A model generated the notes under the pieces. It was not told where the DNA came from and ran no database searches. It was given only the letters and a program-made list of their open reading frames with translations. A program made the translations under genes and the position numbers. From the NCBI RefSeq assembly GCF_000368025.1, contig NZ_KB849212.1, forward strand, positions 365,014 to 429,013: 64,000 bases of DNA, in the 5' to 3' direction. This document shows, one piece after another, positions 26,442 to 34,749 of this stretch; position 1 is the stretch's first letter, and each line of letters begins with the position of its first letter. The DNA is from Acinetobacter parvus DSM 16617 = CIP 108168 (GTDB lineage: Bacteria; Pseudomonadota; Gammaproteobacteria; Pseudomonadales; Moraxellaceae).

Positions 26442-26478
26442 AAAAAAATGCCAGTCTGAAAACAGACTGGCATTTTTT
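26442..26478 (-). terminator. Terminator of hfq
   Basis: AAAAAATGCCAGTCTG and CAGACTGGCATTTTTT form a long perfect stem 17 bases 3' of the hfq stop, with poly-T on the minus strand. Confidence 0.92.
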
Positions 26479-26494
26479 AAAGATCATCAATCAA

Positions 26495-27001
26495 TTAACG
26501 ATTATTTTCGTCTTCTTGACCATCTTCAAATTTAGTTTCGCCGTCGAAACCGCCCTGACCACCGAAGCCGCCCTGATGACCGAAGCCACCCTGACCACCG
26601 AAGCCACCCTGACCAACGAAGCCGCCCTGACCACCGAAGCCGCCCTGACCACCGAAGCCGCCCTGACCACCGAAGCCGCCTTGACCACCGAAGCCGCCCT
26701 GACCACCGAAGCCGCCACCTGTAGCCTGACCACCACCAAAGCCGCCAGCAGCACCCTGTGCAGGGAAGCCACCAGTGCCCTGAGCACCAGCTGGACGTGG
26801 ATTGCGTGCAGGAACGACAGTCGAAATCGCATGCTTATAAACCATTTGGCTTACTGTATTTTTAAGTAAAACCACATATTGGTCAAAAGATTCAATATGC
26901 CCCTGTAGTTTAATACCGTTAACAAGGAAAATAGAAACTGGAATACGTTCTTTACGGAGAGAATTTAAGAACGGATCTTGTAAAGTTTGACCTTTAGACA
27001 T
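26495..27001 (-). CDS. hfq: RNA chaperone Hfq with long glycine-rich C-terminus
   Basis: The 168-aa protein has a normal Sm core (1-66), including Q8 in LQDPFLN and the YKHAIS motif at 55-60 that builds the RNA-binding surface. A tail of about 100 residues made mostly of Gly-Gly-Gln-Gly-Gly-Phe repeats follows. E. coli Hfq is 102 aa. Long Gly-rich Hfq tails are characteristic of Acinetobacter and other Moraxellaceae. The ATG at 27001 (MSKGQTLQD) is the conserved start. It follows miaA by 93 bases, the standard miaA-hfq order. Confidence 0.97.
   Translation of the reverse strand: MSKGQTLQDPFLNSLRKERIPVSIFLVNGIKLQGHIESFDQYVVLLKNTVSQMVYKHAISTVVPARNPRPAGAQGTGGFPAQGAAGGFGGGQATGGGFGGQGGFGGQGGFGGQGGFGGQGGFGGQGGFVGQGGFGGQGGFGHQGGFGGQGGFDGETKFEDGQEDENNR
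26546..26715. repeat. 18-bp tandem repeats in the hfq tail
   Basis: About nine imperfect 18-base units, read as CCACCGAAGCCGCCCTGA on the plus strand, encode the Gly-Gly-Gln-Gly-Gly-Phe repeats of Hfq. Units differ mostly by one or two bases, so copy-number change by slippage would keep the frame. Confidence 0.9.
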
Positions 27002-27094
27002 TTTTAACTCCAAAAAATTTTAAATCAGCGCAAAAAAACTATCTTTATTTTTTAACTAAAAATTATAAAAAGACAGCCTGCGAATTTTGCGTTA

Positions 27095-28036
27095 TCAAAA
27101 GAAGTTTCGCAAGTCTTCTTTCGCCTGCTTTATCGTCACATAAGTTTTAAAATCGTGTAATTCTTGCAAAGAACGTAACCAAGTGTATTGACGTTTGGCA
27201 AGTTGTCGTGTCGCAAATAGTGCTCTAGTCTCCATTTCAACCCTATTTTTGAGACTCAAGTCACTTTTCAATAAAAAATCTAAAGCTTGACGATAACCTA
27301 CAGACCGCATAGCGGGTAAATTATCATTTAAATCGTATTTTTTAATTAATTCCTCTACTTCATTTAAAAAACCAATATTCCACATCTTGCTCAATCTTTG
27401 CTCAATGCGTTGATGTAATTCTAACCGATCTGGCATAAGGGCGTAGTTATAAAAATTGTAACGATATGGTTGATTTTTAGGTTGTTCTGCCTGTAGTTTT
27501 GTTATTGGTTCACCCGTAATTCGGTACACTTCCAATGCCCGAATAATACGTTGCCGATCTGAAACCTTAAACTTTTGACCTGCGATGGGATCAACAGCAA
27601 CCAGTTCATCATAAACCGCCTGCCAGCTTTCCTGTTCAGCCTTGGCAATAATGGTATCACGAATCGCCTGATCCGCATTGGGCAGGTTATCGGCAAGTCC
27701 CTCAAGCAGCGACTTGAAATACAGCATGGTTCCGCCGACCAGAATTGGTGTCTTGCCCCGTGCGTGCATATCGTCAATCAAGGGGCAAACATCTTCAACA
27801 AACTGGGCCGCCGAGTACACTTCCAATGGTGTAATAATATCAATCAAATGATGTGGATATTGTTGCTGCTCTTCTTTAGTCGGTTTCGCCGTTCCAATGT
27901 CCATGTCTTTATAAACTAAAGCTGAATCCACAGAAATCAGTTCAAAATTTCCACGCTCATACAGTTCACATGCCAAAGCGGTTTTACCACTTGCGGTAGG
28001 CCCCATTAAATTAATCACGGGCAATTGATTTGACAT
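27095..28036 (-). CDS. miaA: tRNA dimethylallyltransferase
   Basis: This 313-aa enzyme adds a dimethylallyl group to A37 of UNN-decoding tRNAs. P-loop GPTASGKTAL (12-21), DSALVYKDMDIGTAKP and the GGTMLYFKSL segment are intact. It lies 6 bases after mutL and 93 before hfq, on the same strand, the conserved mutL-miaA-hfq order. Confidence 0.97.
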   Translation of the reverse strand: MSNQLPVINLMGPTASGKTALACELYERGNFELISVDSALVYKDMDIGTAKPTKEEQQQYPHHLIDIITPLEVYSAAQFVEDVCPLIDDMHARGKTPILVGGTMLYFKSLLEGLADNLPNADQAIRDTIIAKAEQESWQAVYDELVAVDPIAGQKFKVSDRQRIIRALEVYRITGEPITKLQAEQPKNQPYRYNFYNYALMPDRLELHQRIEQRLSKMWNIGFLNEVEELIKKYDLNDNLPAMRSVGYRQALDFLLKSDLSLKNRVEMETRALFATRQLAKRQYTWLRSLQELHDFKTYVTIKQAKEDLRNFF

Positions 28037-28042
28037 GAAACC

Positions 28043-29986
28043 CTACTCTCCTCGAGCAAATAATTTATCTAGTTGATGTAGTGGAAATGCCCGCCAGGTG
28101 GGGCGACCGTGGTTACACTGGCTGGCAAACTCGGTTTGCTCCATTTGGCGCAACAATGCATTCATTTCAGACAGACTGAGTTGTCGGTGTGCTCTTACAG
28201 CCCCATGACAGGCCATTCCAGCCAACAGTTCATCACGTTTTTGTAATAAACCTCTCACTTCATCATTCGGGTCAAGATCATTTAACAATTCAGGAATTAA
28301 ATGACCAAAATCTGCTTTGTGCAAAATCGCAGGCACGCCACGAACAATCACCTGCTCATCACCATACTGATCAATTTCCAATCCTAAACGTTGCAATTGT
28401 GACTGCAACTCCTCAACACGGGTGGCTTGCATTCGTGTGATCGACACTATTTTTGGAATCAGTAACTGTTGTGAAGTCCAGAATTCTGGTTTATCCCATG
28501 CGGCTTTCATTTGTTGTAGCAGAATACGCTCATGCGCTGCATGCATATCGACAATAATCAAACCTTCAGTATTTTGCGCCAAAATATAAATGCCATGAAG
28601 TTGTGCAATCGCAATACCTAGTGGAAATTCATCTACCTTTGCTACTGTCTGGTCCTGCTCAGAATCAACCTCTTCACGCAAGGGAGCCAGATAACTTTTT
28701 AAGGCATTGTTGAGTTGTACGGAACCACTGTAACGCGGCTGTTGTGGTTGCGATGCATTATATTGAACTGCTTGCGGACGGCTTTGATTAAACTCAGTCA
28801 GCAAATCTGTTGATATTTCTACTTGCTGATTGAGCTGTGGTTCAGGTTCAACTTCAGCACGATGTAAATTAAATTGTTCCTGATATTTTGGTTGTGGCTG
28901 ATAATTAAAATTCTCTGTCGCGGCATCATCCATTTTCATCGCTTGTGCTAAATCAGCAGTTGCGGTTTGAAATTGAGACAAGGTTGCTTTGGCATAATGC
29001 CGTACAAATTCATGTACTTCACGCTGGTTCAGAAAACGAATTTCATGCTTGGTCGGATGTACATTGACATCAATATTTTCAGGATCAACCTCTAAAAACA
29101 GCAAATAAGAGGAATATTGGTGTCCATGCAAAATCCCCTCATAGGCCATACGCAAAGCATGCGAAATGGTTTTATCTTTCACAATACGACCATTCACATA
29201 GACATACTGCAAATCAGCCTGTGCCCGTGCATCAGACGGATGCCCCAACCAGCCTGATAACCGCATATTGATACTTTCAGCATCCATCCAATATGCATTT
29301 TGGATAAATGCTTGACCCAATAATTGTTGCACTCGTTGATAACGTAATTCACCACTATCTGCGATGGGTAAATTCAAACGAATATTATCATTATGTTCGA
29401 GTACAAAACGAATTTCAAAATGAGTCAAAGCCAAACGGCGAACTATTTCTTCAATATGACCAAATTCTGTGCTTGGTTTTTTTAAAAATTTACGGCGAGC
29501 AGGCACATTAAAAAATAAGTCCTGCACACGGATATGTGTACCTTTTTGTGCTGCAACGGCCTGTATTTGCTGATGATCAAAAGCCGTTCCATTGACTTCA
29601 ACTTGATAGCCGATACCCTGCTCATCTTGACTACTGGTTAAAGTTAAACGAGACACTGCTGCAATCGAAGCCAACGCTTCCCCACGAAATCCTAAACTGA
29701 CAATCGCATGTAGATCTTCAGCAGTTTGAATTTTACTCGTCGCATGACGCATCACGGCTAATGGTAAGTCTTCAGCATGAATACCATGACCATTATCAAT
29801 GATTTCAATCAGTGTTGAACCACCTTGTGCCACCCGAATAATCAGTTCGGTTGCTCCAGCATCAATCGCGTTTTCCAATAACTCTTTAACCACTGAAGAC
29901 GGACGTTCAATGACCTCGCCCGCTGCAATCTGATTGGCTAAGGCTGCATCAAGTGTATGAATACGACGAGTTGAATCATGCACCAT
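28043..29986 (-). CDS. mutL: DNA mismatch repair protein MutL
   Basis: This 647-aa GHKL ATPase links MutS to downstream repair steps. The N-terminal ATPase motifs are ELLENAIDAGA, DNGHGI and GFRGEALASIAA. A Gln-rich linker (about 340-440) precedes the C-terminal dimerisation domain. The ATG at 29986 overlaps the tsaE 3' end by 11 bases, so translation is probably coupled. Confidence 0.97.
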   Translation of the reverse strand: MVHDSTRRIHTLDAALANQIAAGEVIERPSSVVKELLENAIDAGATELIIRVAQGGSTLIEIIDNGHGIHAEDLPLAVMRHATSKIQTAEDLHAIVSLGFRGEALASIAAVSRLTLTSSQDEQGIGYQVEVNGTAFDHQQIQAVAAQKGTHIRVQDLFFNVPARRKFLKKPSTEFGHIEEIVRRLALTHFEIRFVLEHNDNIRLNLPIADSGELRYQRVQQLLGQAFIQNAYWMDAESINMRLSGWLGHPSDARAQADLQYVYVNGRIVKDKTISHALRMAYEGILHGHQYSSYLLFLEVDPENIDVNVHPTKHEIRFLNQREVHEFVRHYAKATLSQFQTATADLAQAMKMDDAATENFNYQPQPKYQEQFNLHRAEVEPEPQLNQQVEISTDLLTEFNQSRPQAVQYNASQPQQPRYSGSVQLNNALKSYLAPLREEVDSEQDQTVAKVDEFPLGIAIAQLHGIYILAQNTEGLIIVDMHAAHERILLQQMKAAWDKPEFWTSQQLLIPKIVSITRMQATRVEELQSQLQRLGLEIDQYGDEQVIVRGVPAILHKADFGHLIPELLNDLDPNDEVRGLLQKRDELLAGMACHGAVRAHRQLSLSEMNALLRQMEQTEFASQCNHGRPTWRAFPLHQLDKLFARGE

Positions 29987-30452
29987 TCAATTGTTCCTGC
30001 AAAATTTGAGCTAAAGGCTCAGATGTTGTGGTCAATGTCACAAATCGAGTTAACTCATCATCTGATTTTTGAATATCAATGATTACATCGGCTTGAGGAA
30101 TTTCATTTCCACCTTTCGATGGCCATTCAAATAGGAATAAAGCATCAGGTGTTTCTAAATAGTCACGGATTCCCATCAACTCTAATTCATAGGGATCATC
30201 TAAACGATATAAATCGAAATGGAAAATTTCTTTGCCTTGAATGGTATAGGGTTCAACCAAGGTATAAGTTGGACTTTTTACTGAACCTTGATGCCCAAGA
30301 TTCTGGATAAAGTAACGCGTAAATGTCGTTTTTCCAGCCCCTAAATCACCAATCAAATATATAACGCCTGAATGCACTTGTTGTGAGAGCACTTGCGCAA
30401 ATTTTTGAGTGTCTTGTTCATGATTTAAAGTAAATTTCACTGAATATGACAT
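29976..30452 (-). CDS. tsaE: tRNA threonylcarbamoyladenosine biosynthesis protein TsaE
   Basis: This 158-aa P-loop ATPase of the t6A system has Walker A GDLGAGKTT at 35-43, plus SPTYTLVEPY and FHFDLYRLDDP. I chose the ATG at 30452 (MSYSVKF); the longer open frame upstream is not conserved-looking. It begins the tsaE-mutL-miaA-hfq run and is divergent from the gene at 30559. Confidence 0.95.
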   Translation of the reverse strand: MSYSVKFTLNHEQDTQKFAQVLSQQVHSGVIYLIGDLGAGKTTFTRYFIQNLGHQGSVKSPTYTLVEPYTIQGKEIFHFDLYRLDDPYELELMGIRDYLETPDALFLFEWPSKGGNEIPQADVIIDIQKSDDELTRFVTLTTTSEPLAQILQEQLNGA

Positions 30453-30558
30453 GGCAAATAGAATAAAATTGGGATAACCGCTATGATAACATTGCCCTGA
30501 GGTAAAGCCTAATCCATAGCAATACGTTGGTTCTTTTTTACAACATTGAAGAGAAGAC

Positions 30559-31185
30559 ATGACTCTACAAAATCGGGTTGATCCTTGGGGGAAATTGAAT
30601 ACGCATCCCTCAAAAAGTGCGACTTTAATGGGGAATCGTGGTGGTAAGCTGCATAATGCAGACAAGCAAATCATTAAGCAATTTTCCACTCAATCCTGGA
30701 TCAACTGCTTAACCACATTCGGTAATGTCAAAAGAGAGGTTTTTGGACAGTCTTATTCTGAACTGTTCTTTCTAGATGAAGCAACTGCCTTGGCGGCAGG
30801 TCACCGTCCTTGTGGAGAATGTCAGAACCAACGCTATAAACAGTTTAAAAATGCATGGATTTATGCAAACAACATTGGTATTTCACTACCTGTAAAAGAG
30901 ATGGATAAAAAAATTCATCAAGACCGCCTAACAGCGGATAAAGACAAGAAAACATTTCAAGCTAAAATTTCTGATTTACCAATTGGCACTTTCTTTGAGC
31001 ATGACTCAAAAGCAATCGTGGTTTTTACAGACAATCATTATTTGGTTTGGTCTTTTGATGGCTATCAACAGGAAGTTGAATTACCAAATGACCTGATTGT
31101 GAACGTACTCACGCCAGAATCTTTTGTCAAAGCATTTGATGAGGGATTTATACCTCGTTTTCACCATTCAGCCTCATTCAAATAA
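30559..31185 (+). CDS. Conserved protein of unknown function with an H-R-P-C-x2-C motif
   Basis: This 208-aa protein has the pattern GNRGGKLHN near the N-terminus, then FFLDEATALAAGHRPCGECQ. The H/C/C group suggests metal binding and faintly recalls the Ada zinc site. Proteins with the same order of motifs are widespread in bacteria but I know no established function for them. It starts 107 bases from tsaE (divergent) and its stop is adjacent to the start of the pseudouridine synthase, so the two are probably co-transcribed. Confidence 0.75.
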   Translation: MTLQNRVDPWGKLNTHPSKSATLMGNRGGKLHNADKQIIKQFSTQSWINCLTTFGNVKREVFGQSYSELFFLDEATALAAGHRPCGECQNQRYKQFKNAWIYANNIGISLPVKEMDKKIHQDRLTADKDKKTFQAKISDLPIGTFFEHDSKAIVVFTDNHYLVWSFDGYQQEVELPNDLIVNVLTPESFVKAFDEGFIPRFHHSASFK

Positions 31186-31186
31186 T

Positions 31187-32095
31187 ATGAATATCATTGA
31201 AAATTTTACTCCACCACTGATCAACGGTGTCAGTGCCAGTAAAGTCTTTTTACCCGATGACATTTCTGCACCTACCATTTTTGCTTATCTTTGCCAACAC
31301 TTTCCACATATTCAATCAAGCGAATGGCAACAACGTTTTAGCGATGAATTAATCTATGCTGCGAACGGTGAAAAATTAAAAATAGACAGTATCTATACGC
31401 CCAATAGCCATATTTTTTATTATCGTTTTCTGGCCCATGAAATTCATGTGCCTTTTCAACATGAAATTTTATTTGAAAATGAAAATTTACTGGTGGTGGA
31501 TAAACCTCACTTCCTGAGCATGACACCAACTGGACAATACGTTCAGGAAACCTTACTGGTTCGCCTGAAAAGACAAACAACTAATCAAGACCTAACCCCG
31601 ATTCATCGACTGGATCGGGAAACGGCAGGCGTGGTTTTATTCAGCAAAAAAACTGAATCGCGGGGAATCTACCAACAACTTTTTGCCGAACGCAAAGTTC
31701 AGAAAGTCTATCATGCGATTGCTGCCTATCATCCCAAACTCAAATTTCCACAGACTGTTCAACTGCATCTAGAAAAGGGTAATCCTTTTTACACCATGCA
31801 AATTAATCCAGAAAAACCAAGCAATACAGAAACACACATAGAACTGTTGGAACATACACAGCACAAAGCCAAATATCTGCTTAAACCCAAAACGGGCAAA
31901 CAACACCAACTCCGTGTACACCTCAATTACCTGGGTATCCCAATCCTCCACGACCCTTTTTACCCAACTGTCCAGCATAAGGCAGATGATGACTTTAGCT
32001 GCCCATTGCAATTACTGGCCAAGCAGATTCAGTTTGTTGATCCCATTTCCCAACAGAAAATGCATTTTATTTCCAATTTTGAACTCACACTGTAA
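31187..32095 (+). CDS. RluA-family pseudouridine synthase
   Basis: This 302-aa enzyme has catalytic D143 in HRLDRETAGVVLFSK and the downstream KTGKQHQLRVHL motif. It isomerises uridine in rRNA or tRNA; the target position cannot be assigned by eye. I chose the ATG at 31187, one base after the stop of the upstream gene, which points to coupling. The N-terminal 80 residues are not a clear S4 domain. Confidence 0.88.
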   Translation: MNIIENFTPPLINGVSASKVFLPDDISAPTIFAYLCQHFPHIQSSEWQQRFSDELIYAANGEKLKIDSIYTPNSHIFYYRFLAHEIHVPFQHEILFENENLLVVDKPHFLSMTPTGQYVQETLLVRLKRQTTNQDLTPIHRLDRETAGVVLFSKKTESRGIYQQLFAERKVQKVYHAIAAYHPKLKFPQTVQLHLEKGNPFYTMQINPEKPSNTETHIELLEHTQHKAKYLLKPKTGKQHQLRVHLNYLGIPILHDPFYPTVQHKADDDFSCPLQLLAKQIQFVDPISQQKMHFISNFELTL

Positions 32096-32204
32096 ACACA
32101 ACGTAATGACAAAAAATTACTATTTTCACTTCAAAAATATTGAAATTAGCCTGTGATCGTTTAAAATACATGGCGATAACTAAAAATATTTGGTCATATC
32201 TTTC

Positions 32205-32513
32205 ATGCGAAAAACAGAAGTTTATCAGGTTCGTCTTGATTCTCAGGAAAAGAAACAGGCATTTGCCGTTTTTAAGCAGCTCGGTATCTCCCCTGCTCAG
32301 GCTGTGCGACTTTTCTTTAAACAGGTGGTACTGACCAAATCCATTCCCTTTGCGATTGAAAACCAGAATATCAATATGGAACAGTTGCTTAAACTGCGTA
32401 AATCCAAAGCAAACCAAACAACCGAAGATTCAGCTTCCAATCACCTTGAAGATGACCACGAAGACCTGTTTAAAGAACTCAACGCACTTTTAGGTGAAAG
32501 TGACAAAACTTAA
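32205..32513 (+). CDS. RelB/DinJ-family antitoxin-like protein, no adjacent toxin
   Basis: This 102-aa protein starts MRKTEVYQVRLDSQEKKQAF and contains GISPAQAVRLFFKQVV, the ribbon-helix-helix pattern of RelB/DinJ antitoxins, followed by an acidic tail. No RelE/YafQ-like frame follows: the next gene is a GNAT enzyme 98 bases away. It may therefore be an orphan regulator. The ATG at 32205 is preferred over an upstream TTG at 32190. Confidence 0.7.
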   Translation: MRKTEVYQVRLDSQEKKQAFAVFKQLGISPAQAVRLFFKQVVLTKSIPFAIENQNINMEQLLKLRKSKANQTTEDSASNHLEDDHEDLFKELNALLGESDKT

Positions 32514-32611
32514 CAATGTTGCATTTATACACAAGTTTTTATTTTTTAAGCTGATTTTTTTTCGCTATCCTGTAATTCCAACTAAAACAATAAGGTTAAG
32601 GGTAGGTCAGG

Positions 32612-33055
32612 ATGATTGTTAAGCGAGCCAACAAAGAAGATCTTCATCAACTTGCTGTCTTGTTTGACGAATACCGTCAGTTCTATGGCGCATCATCAAA
32701 TATTGAACAATCCTATCAATTTCTCAAACATCGTTTCGACAATAAAGACAGTGTCATTTTTATCCATGTTAAGGATGATGTGTTTACAGGCTTTGTTATG
32801 CTTTATCTCGCTTTTTCCTCTGTGGCCTGTGAAACCTACTATATTCTGGATGATGTTTATGTGACTCCCACTTATCGCAAACAAGGTTCAGCGAAACAAT
32901 TGATTGATACAGCCATTCTCTTCGCACGCCATGAAAATGCCCAGCGTATCAGCCTCGAGACACAAAAGAACAATTACCAGTCCCACCGTCTTTATGAACA
33001 GATGGGCTTTATTCGGGACGATGAGTTCAAGATTTTCCACTGTTTTTTAAAATAA
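32612..33055 (+). CDS. GNAT-family N-acetyltransferase
   Basis: This 147-aa protein has the GNAT core: an N-terminal IVKRANKEDLHQLAVLFDEY, then LDDVYVTPTYRKQGSAKQLID, where RKQGSA is the acetyl-CoA pyrophosphate loop, and RLYEQMGF at the end. The substrate is unknown. It does not look like a TacT-type toxin, and its ribbon-helix-helix neighbour is not of the DUF1778 type that pairs with such toxins. Confidence 0.85.
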   Translation: MIVKRANKEDLHQLAVLFDEYRQFYGASSNIEQSYQFLKHRFDNKDSVIFIHVKDDVFTGFVMLYLAFSSVACETYYILDDVYVTPTYRKQGSAKQLIDTAILFARHENAQRISLETQKNNYQSHRLYEQMGFIRDDEFKIFHCFLK

Positions 33056-33060
33056 TCAGT

Positions 33061-33141
33061 AGACTGCTTGCGAAACCCCCTATAATTCCCCCTTGCCAAG
33101 GGGGAAAACAAAGGGGTTTTTTATACTTTCGCAAGCAGTCT
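33061..33141. repeat. 81-bp nested palindrome between convergent genes
   Basis: The outer arms AGACTGCTTGCGAAA (33061-33075) and TTTCGCAAGCAGTCT (33127-33141) are perfect 15-base inverted repeats. Inside lie AAACCCC/GGGGTTT and a perfect 10-base stem TTCCCCCTTG/CAAGGGGGAA (33086-33106). The whole can fold into one extended hairpin. It overlaps the stop of the RsuA-type gene and may act as a bidirectional terminator or be a small repetitive element. Confidence 0.9.
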
Positions 33142-33853
33142 AGTAATCCAGCACAATATTTTGACTTAACTGTTTTTGCCAAGCCGTTAAATATATCCAT
33201 TCACCCTCCGCTAAATCAGGTAGTTCAAGCTGCCCAATTTGATGGCGATGCAACGCGTCAACCTTGTTGCCTACAGCTGCAAGCATACGCTTAACTTGAT
33301 GATATACCCCCTGATGAACGGTCATGCAAAGCTGGTTCGCAGAAATCAACTGTACATCTGTTGCAGCGAAAATCCCTTTTTCATTACGAAGTTCGACACC
33401 CTGCTCCAGAGCCTGAATTTGTTTAGGAGTCACTGGATCGGCTGTGGTGACATGATAAATCTTGGGTACATGCTTTCTGGGATGCGTCAGTGACTGTAGA
33501 TACTGACCATCATCCGTTAATAATAATAATCCTGTCGTATCCTGATCTAAGCGCCCCACACATTGCACGCCGCGATGAATCAGGATTTCAGGTAGTAAAC
33601 TAAATACGCTTTGGTGATGTGTCGCCTGATGCGAACATTCATAATCCTGTGGCTTATTCAAGGCAATATAGACATTTTCCCTATATTGGTATGGTTCACC
33701 AAAAACAGTGAAATTAAGATCATCCGTATTCAAGTTTTGTTTGGGATTGTCATAAACCTGATTTTCAATAAGGACAGAGCCATTCTTAATCAACTGCTGG
33801 CAATATTTACGTGAACCAAAGCCTTGAGATTGCAAAATTTTTTCCAGCAGCAT
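33140..33853 (-). CDS. rsuA: RsuA-family 16S rRNA pseudouridine synthase
   Basis: This 237-aa protein has an N-terminal S4 domain (1-60, MLLEKILQSQGFGSRKYCQQLI) and catalytic D103 in VGRLDQDTTGLLLLTDDG, with HQVKRMLAAVGNKV further on. RsuA makes pseudouridine 516 in 16S rRNA. RluE/RluF relatives cannot be fully excluded, but length and motif order fit RsuA. Its stop codon overlaps the edge of the 81-bp palindrome. Confidence 0.87.
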   Translation of the reverse strand: MLLEKILQSQGFGSRKYCQQLIKNGSVLIENQVYDNPKQNLNTDDLNFTVFGEPYQYRENVYIALNKPQDYECSHQATHHQSVFSLLPEILIHRGVQCVGRLDQDTTGLLLLTDDGQYLQSLTHPRKHVPKIYHVTTADPVTPKQIQALEQGVELRNEKGIFAATDVQLISANQLCMTVHQGVYHQVKRMLAAVGNKVDALHRHQIGQLELPDLAEGEWIYLTAWQKQLSQNIVLDY

Positions 33854-34098
33854 AAAAGCACCCTAAGCGAAATCACTTTATTGTACTCGATTAAACTGTT
33901 CGCCGCTGTTCGCTGGACATTCATTCTTTATTTTTATAATTTGTTCATATTTCCTCCATCTGCAATATAACAGATACAAAACCCTCATTAAAACATCGTA
34001 CACAGGACGAGCTGCTCCACATTTTCACTCAAATGTCCTGCTAAATTGGTCTCAAGTAAAAAAATGCTGTCCCAAAACAAAGGACAAGGAGTTTCCCC

Positions 34099-34596
34099 AT
34101 GAAATCGAATATCTGGTTATGTAGCGTTATCCTGGCAACCACGTCAATAGTGTCTGTTGCACATGCAGACAACGCAACACGTGCTGCAGCAACCTCTGCC
34201 CTTGGTAGTGTGGTCGGTACCGCGATTGGTCAACAGCTTGGCGGACAAACAGGTGCCATGATTGGTTCTGCGCTTGGTGGCGCAGGTGGGGCCGCAGCAT
34301 CCAGCAATAAGCGTGGCCGTACTGAAGCCGCAATTGGTGGTGGTCTAGGTGGTGCTGGTGGTTATACCGTAGGCCGTAACATGGGTGGAACCAATGGGGG
34401 TTACATCGGTGCGGCACTGGGTGCGGCTGGTGGTGCCGCATTGGGTCAAAAAGTGGGTCAGGATCGTGCCGAAGAGGAACGCTATGACCGTCGTTATGAC
34501 AACCGCCGTTCGTACAATGACCGCCGCTACTACAACTCACGCTATAACTATCGTCATGACAATGGCAAGCACCATGGCTGGTACAAACATCGTTAA
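34099..34596 (+). CDS. Glycine-zipper surface protein
   Basis: This 165-aa protein has a signal peptide ending SVAHA. The central 100 or so residues are rich in small residues with GxxxG repeats (GTAIGQQLGGQTGAMIGSALGG), the glycine-zipper pattern of membrane-associated envelope proteins. The C-terminus is Arg/Tyr-rich (YDRRYDNRRSYNDRR). The function is unknown. AAGGAG precedes the ATG and a strong terminator follows. The 245 bases upstream hold no gene. Confidence 0.85.
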   Translation: MKSNIWLCSVILATTSIVSVAHADNATRAAATSALGSVVGTAIGQQLGGQTGAMIGSALGGAGGAAASSNKRGRTEAAIGGGLGGAGGYTVGRNMGGTNGGYIGAALGAAGGAALGQKVGQDRAEEERYDRRYDNRRSYNDRRYYNSRYNYRHDNGKHHGWYKHR

Positions 34597-34618
34597 TAGA
34601 TTTTATCCTTACCCCTTT

Positions 34619-34641
34619 GGCACTTTCGAGTGCCTTTTTTT
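34619..34641 (+). terminator. Terminator of the glycine-zipper gene
   Basis: GGCAC and GTGCC close a TTTCGA loop, extended by AAA/TTT pairs and followed by seven Ts. Confidence 0.9.
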
Positions 34642-34749
34642 ATTTATACATTTTCATGTACAAATATAGAAACATTAAATCGAATAAAAACGATATACAA
34701 AACCAAACTTATATCGTATTATTTCGATATATAGTTCCGAGAATCAGCG

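Noticed and set aside
26491..26869. Open frames on both strands over the hfq tail
   Set aside because: They arise from the 18-base repeats; only the Hfq frame has the Sm core and conserved start.
32205..33055. RelB-like gene plus GNAT gene as a toxin-antitoxin pair
   Set aside because: GNAT toxins pair with DUF1778-type antitoxins, the genes are 98 bases apart with promoter-like sequence between, and the GNAT protein looks like an ordinary acetyltransferase.
34127..34540. 137-aa His-rich open frame on the minus strand
   Set aside because: It is antisense to the glycine-zipper gene, which has a signal peptide, RBS and terminator; the His/Pro richness is the shadow of Gly codons.
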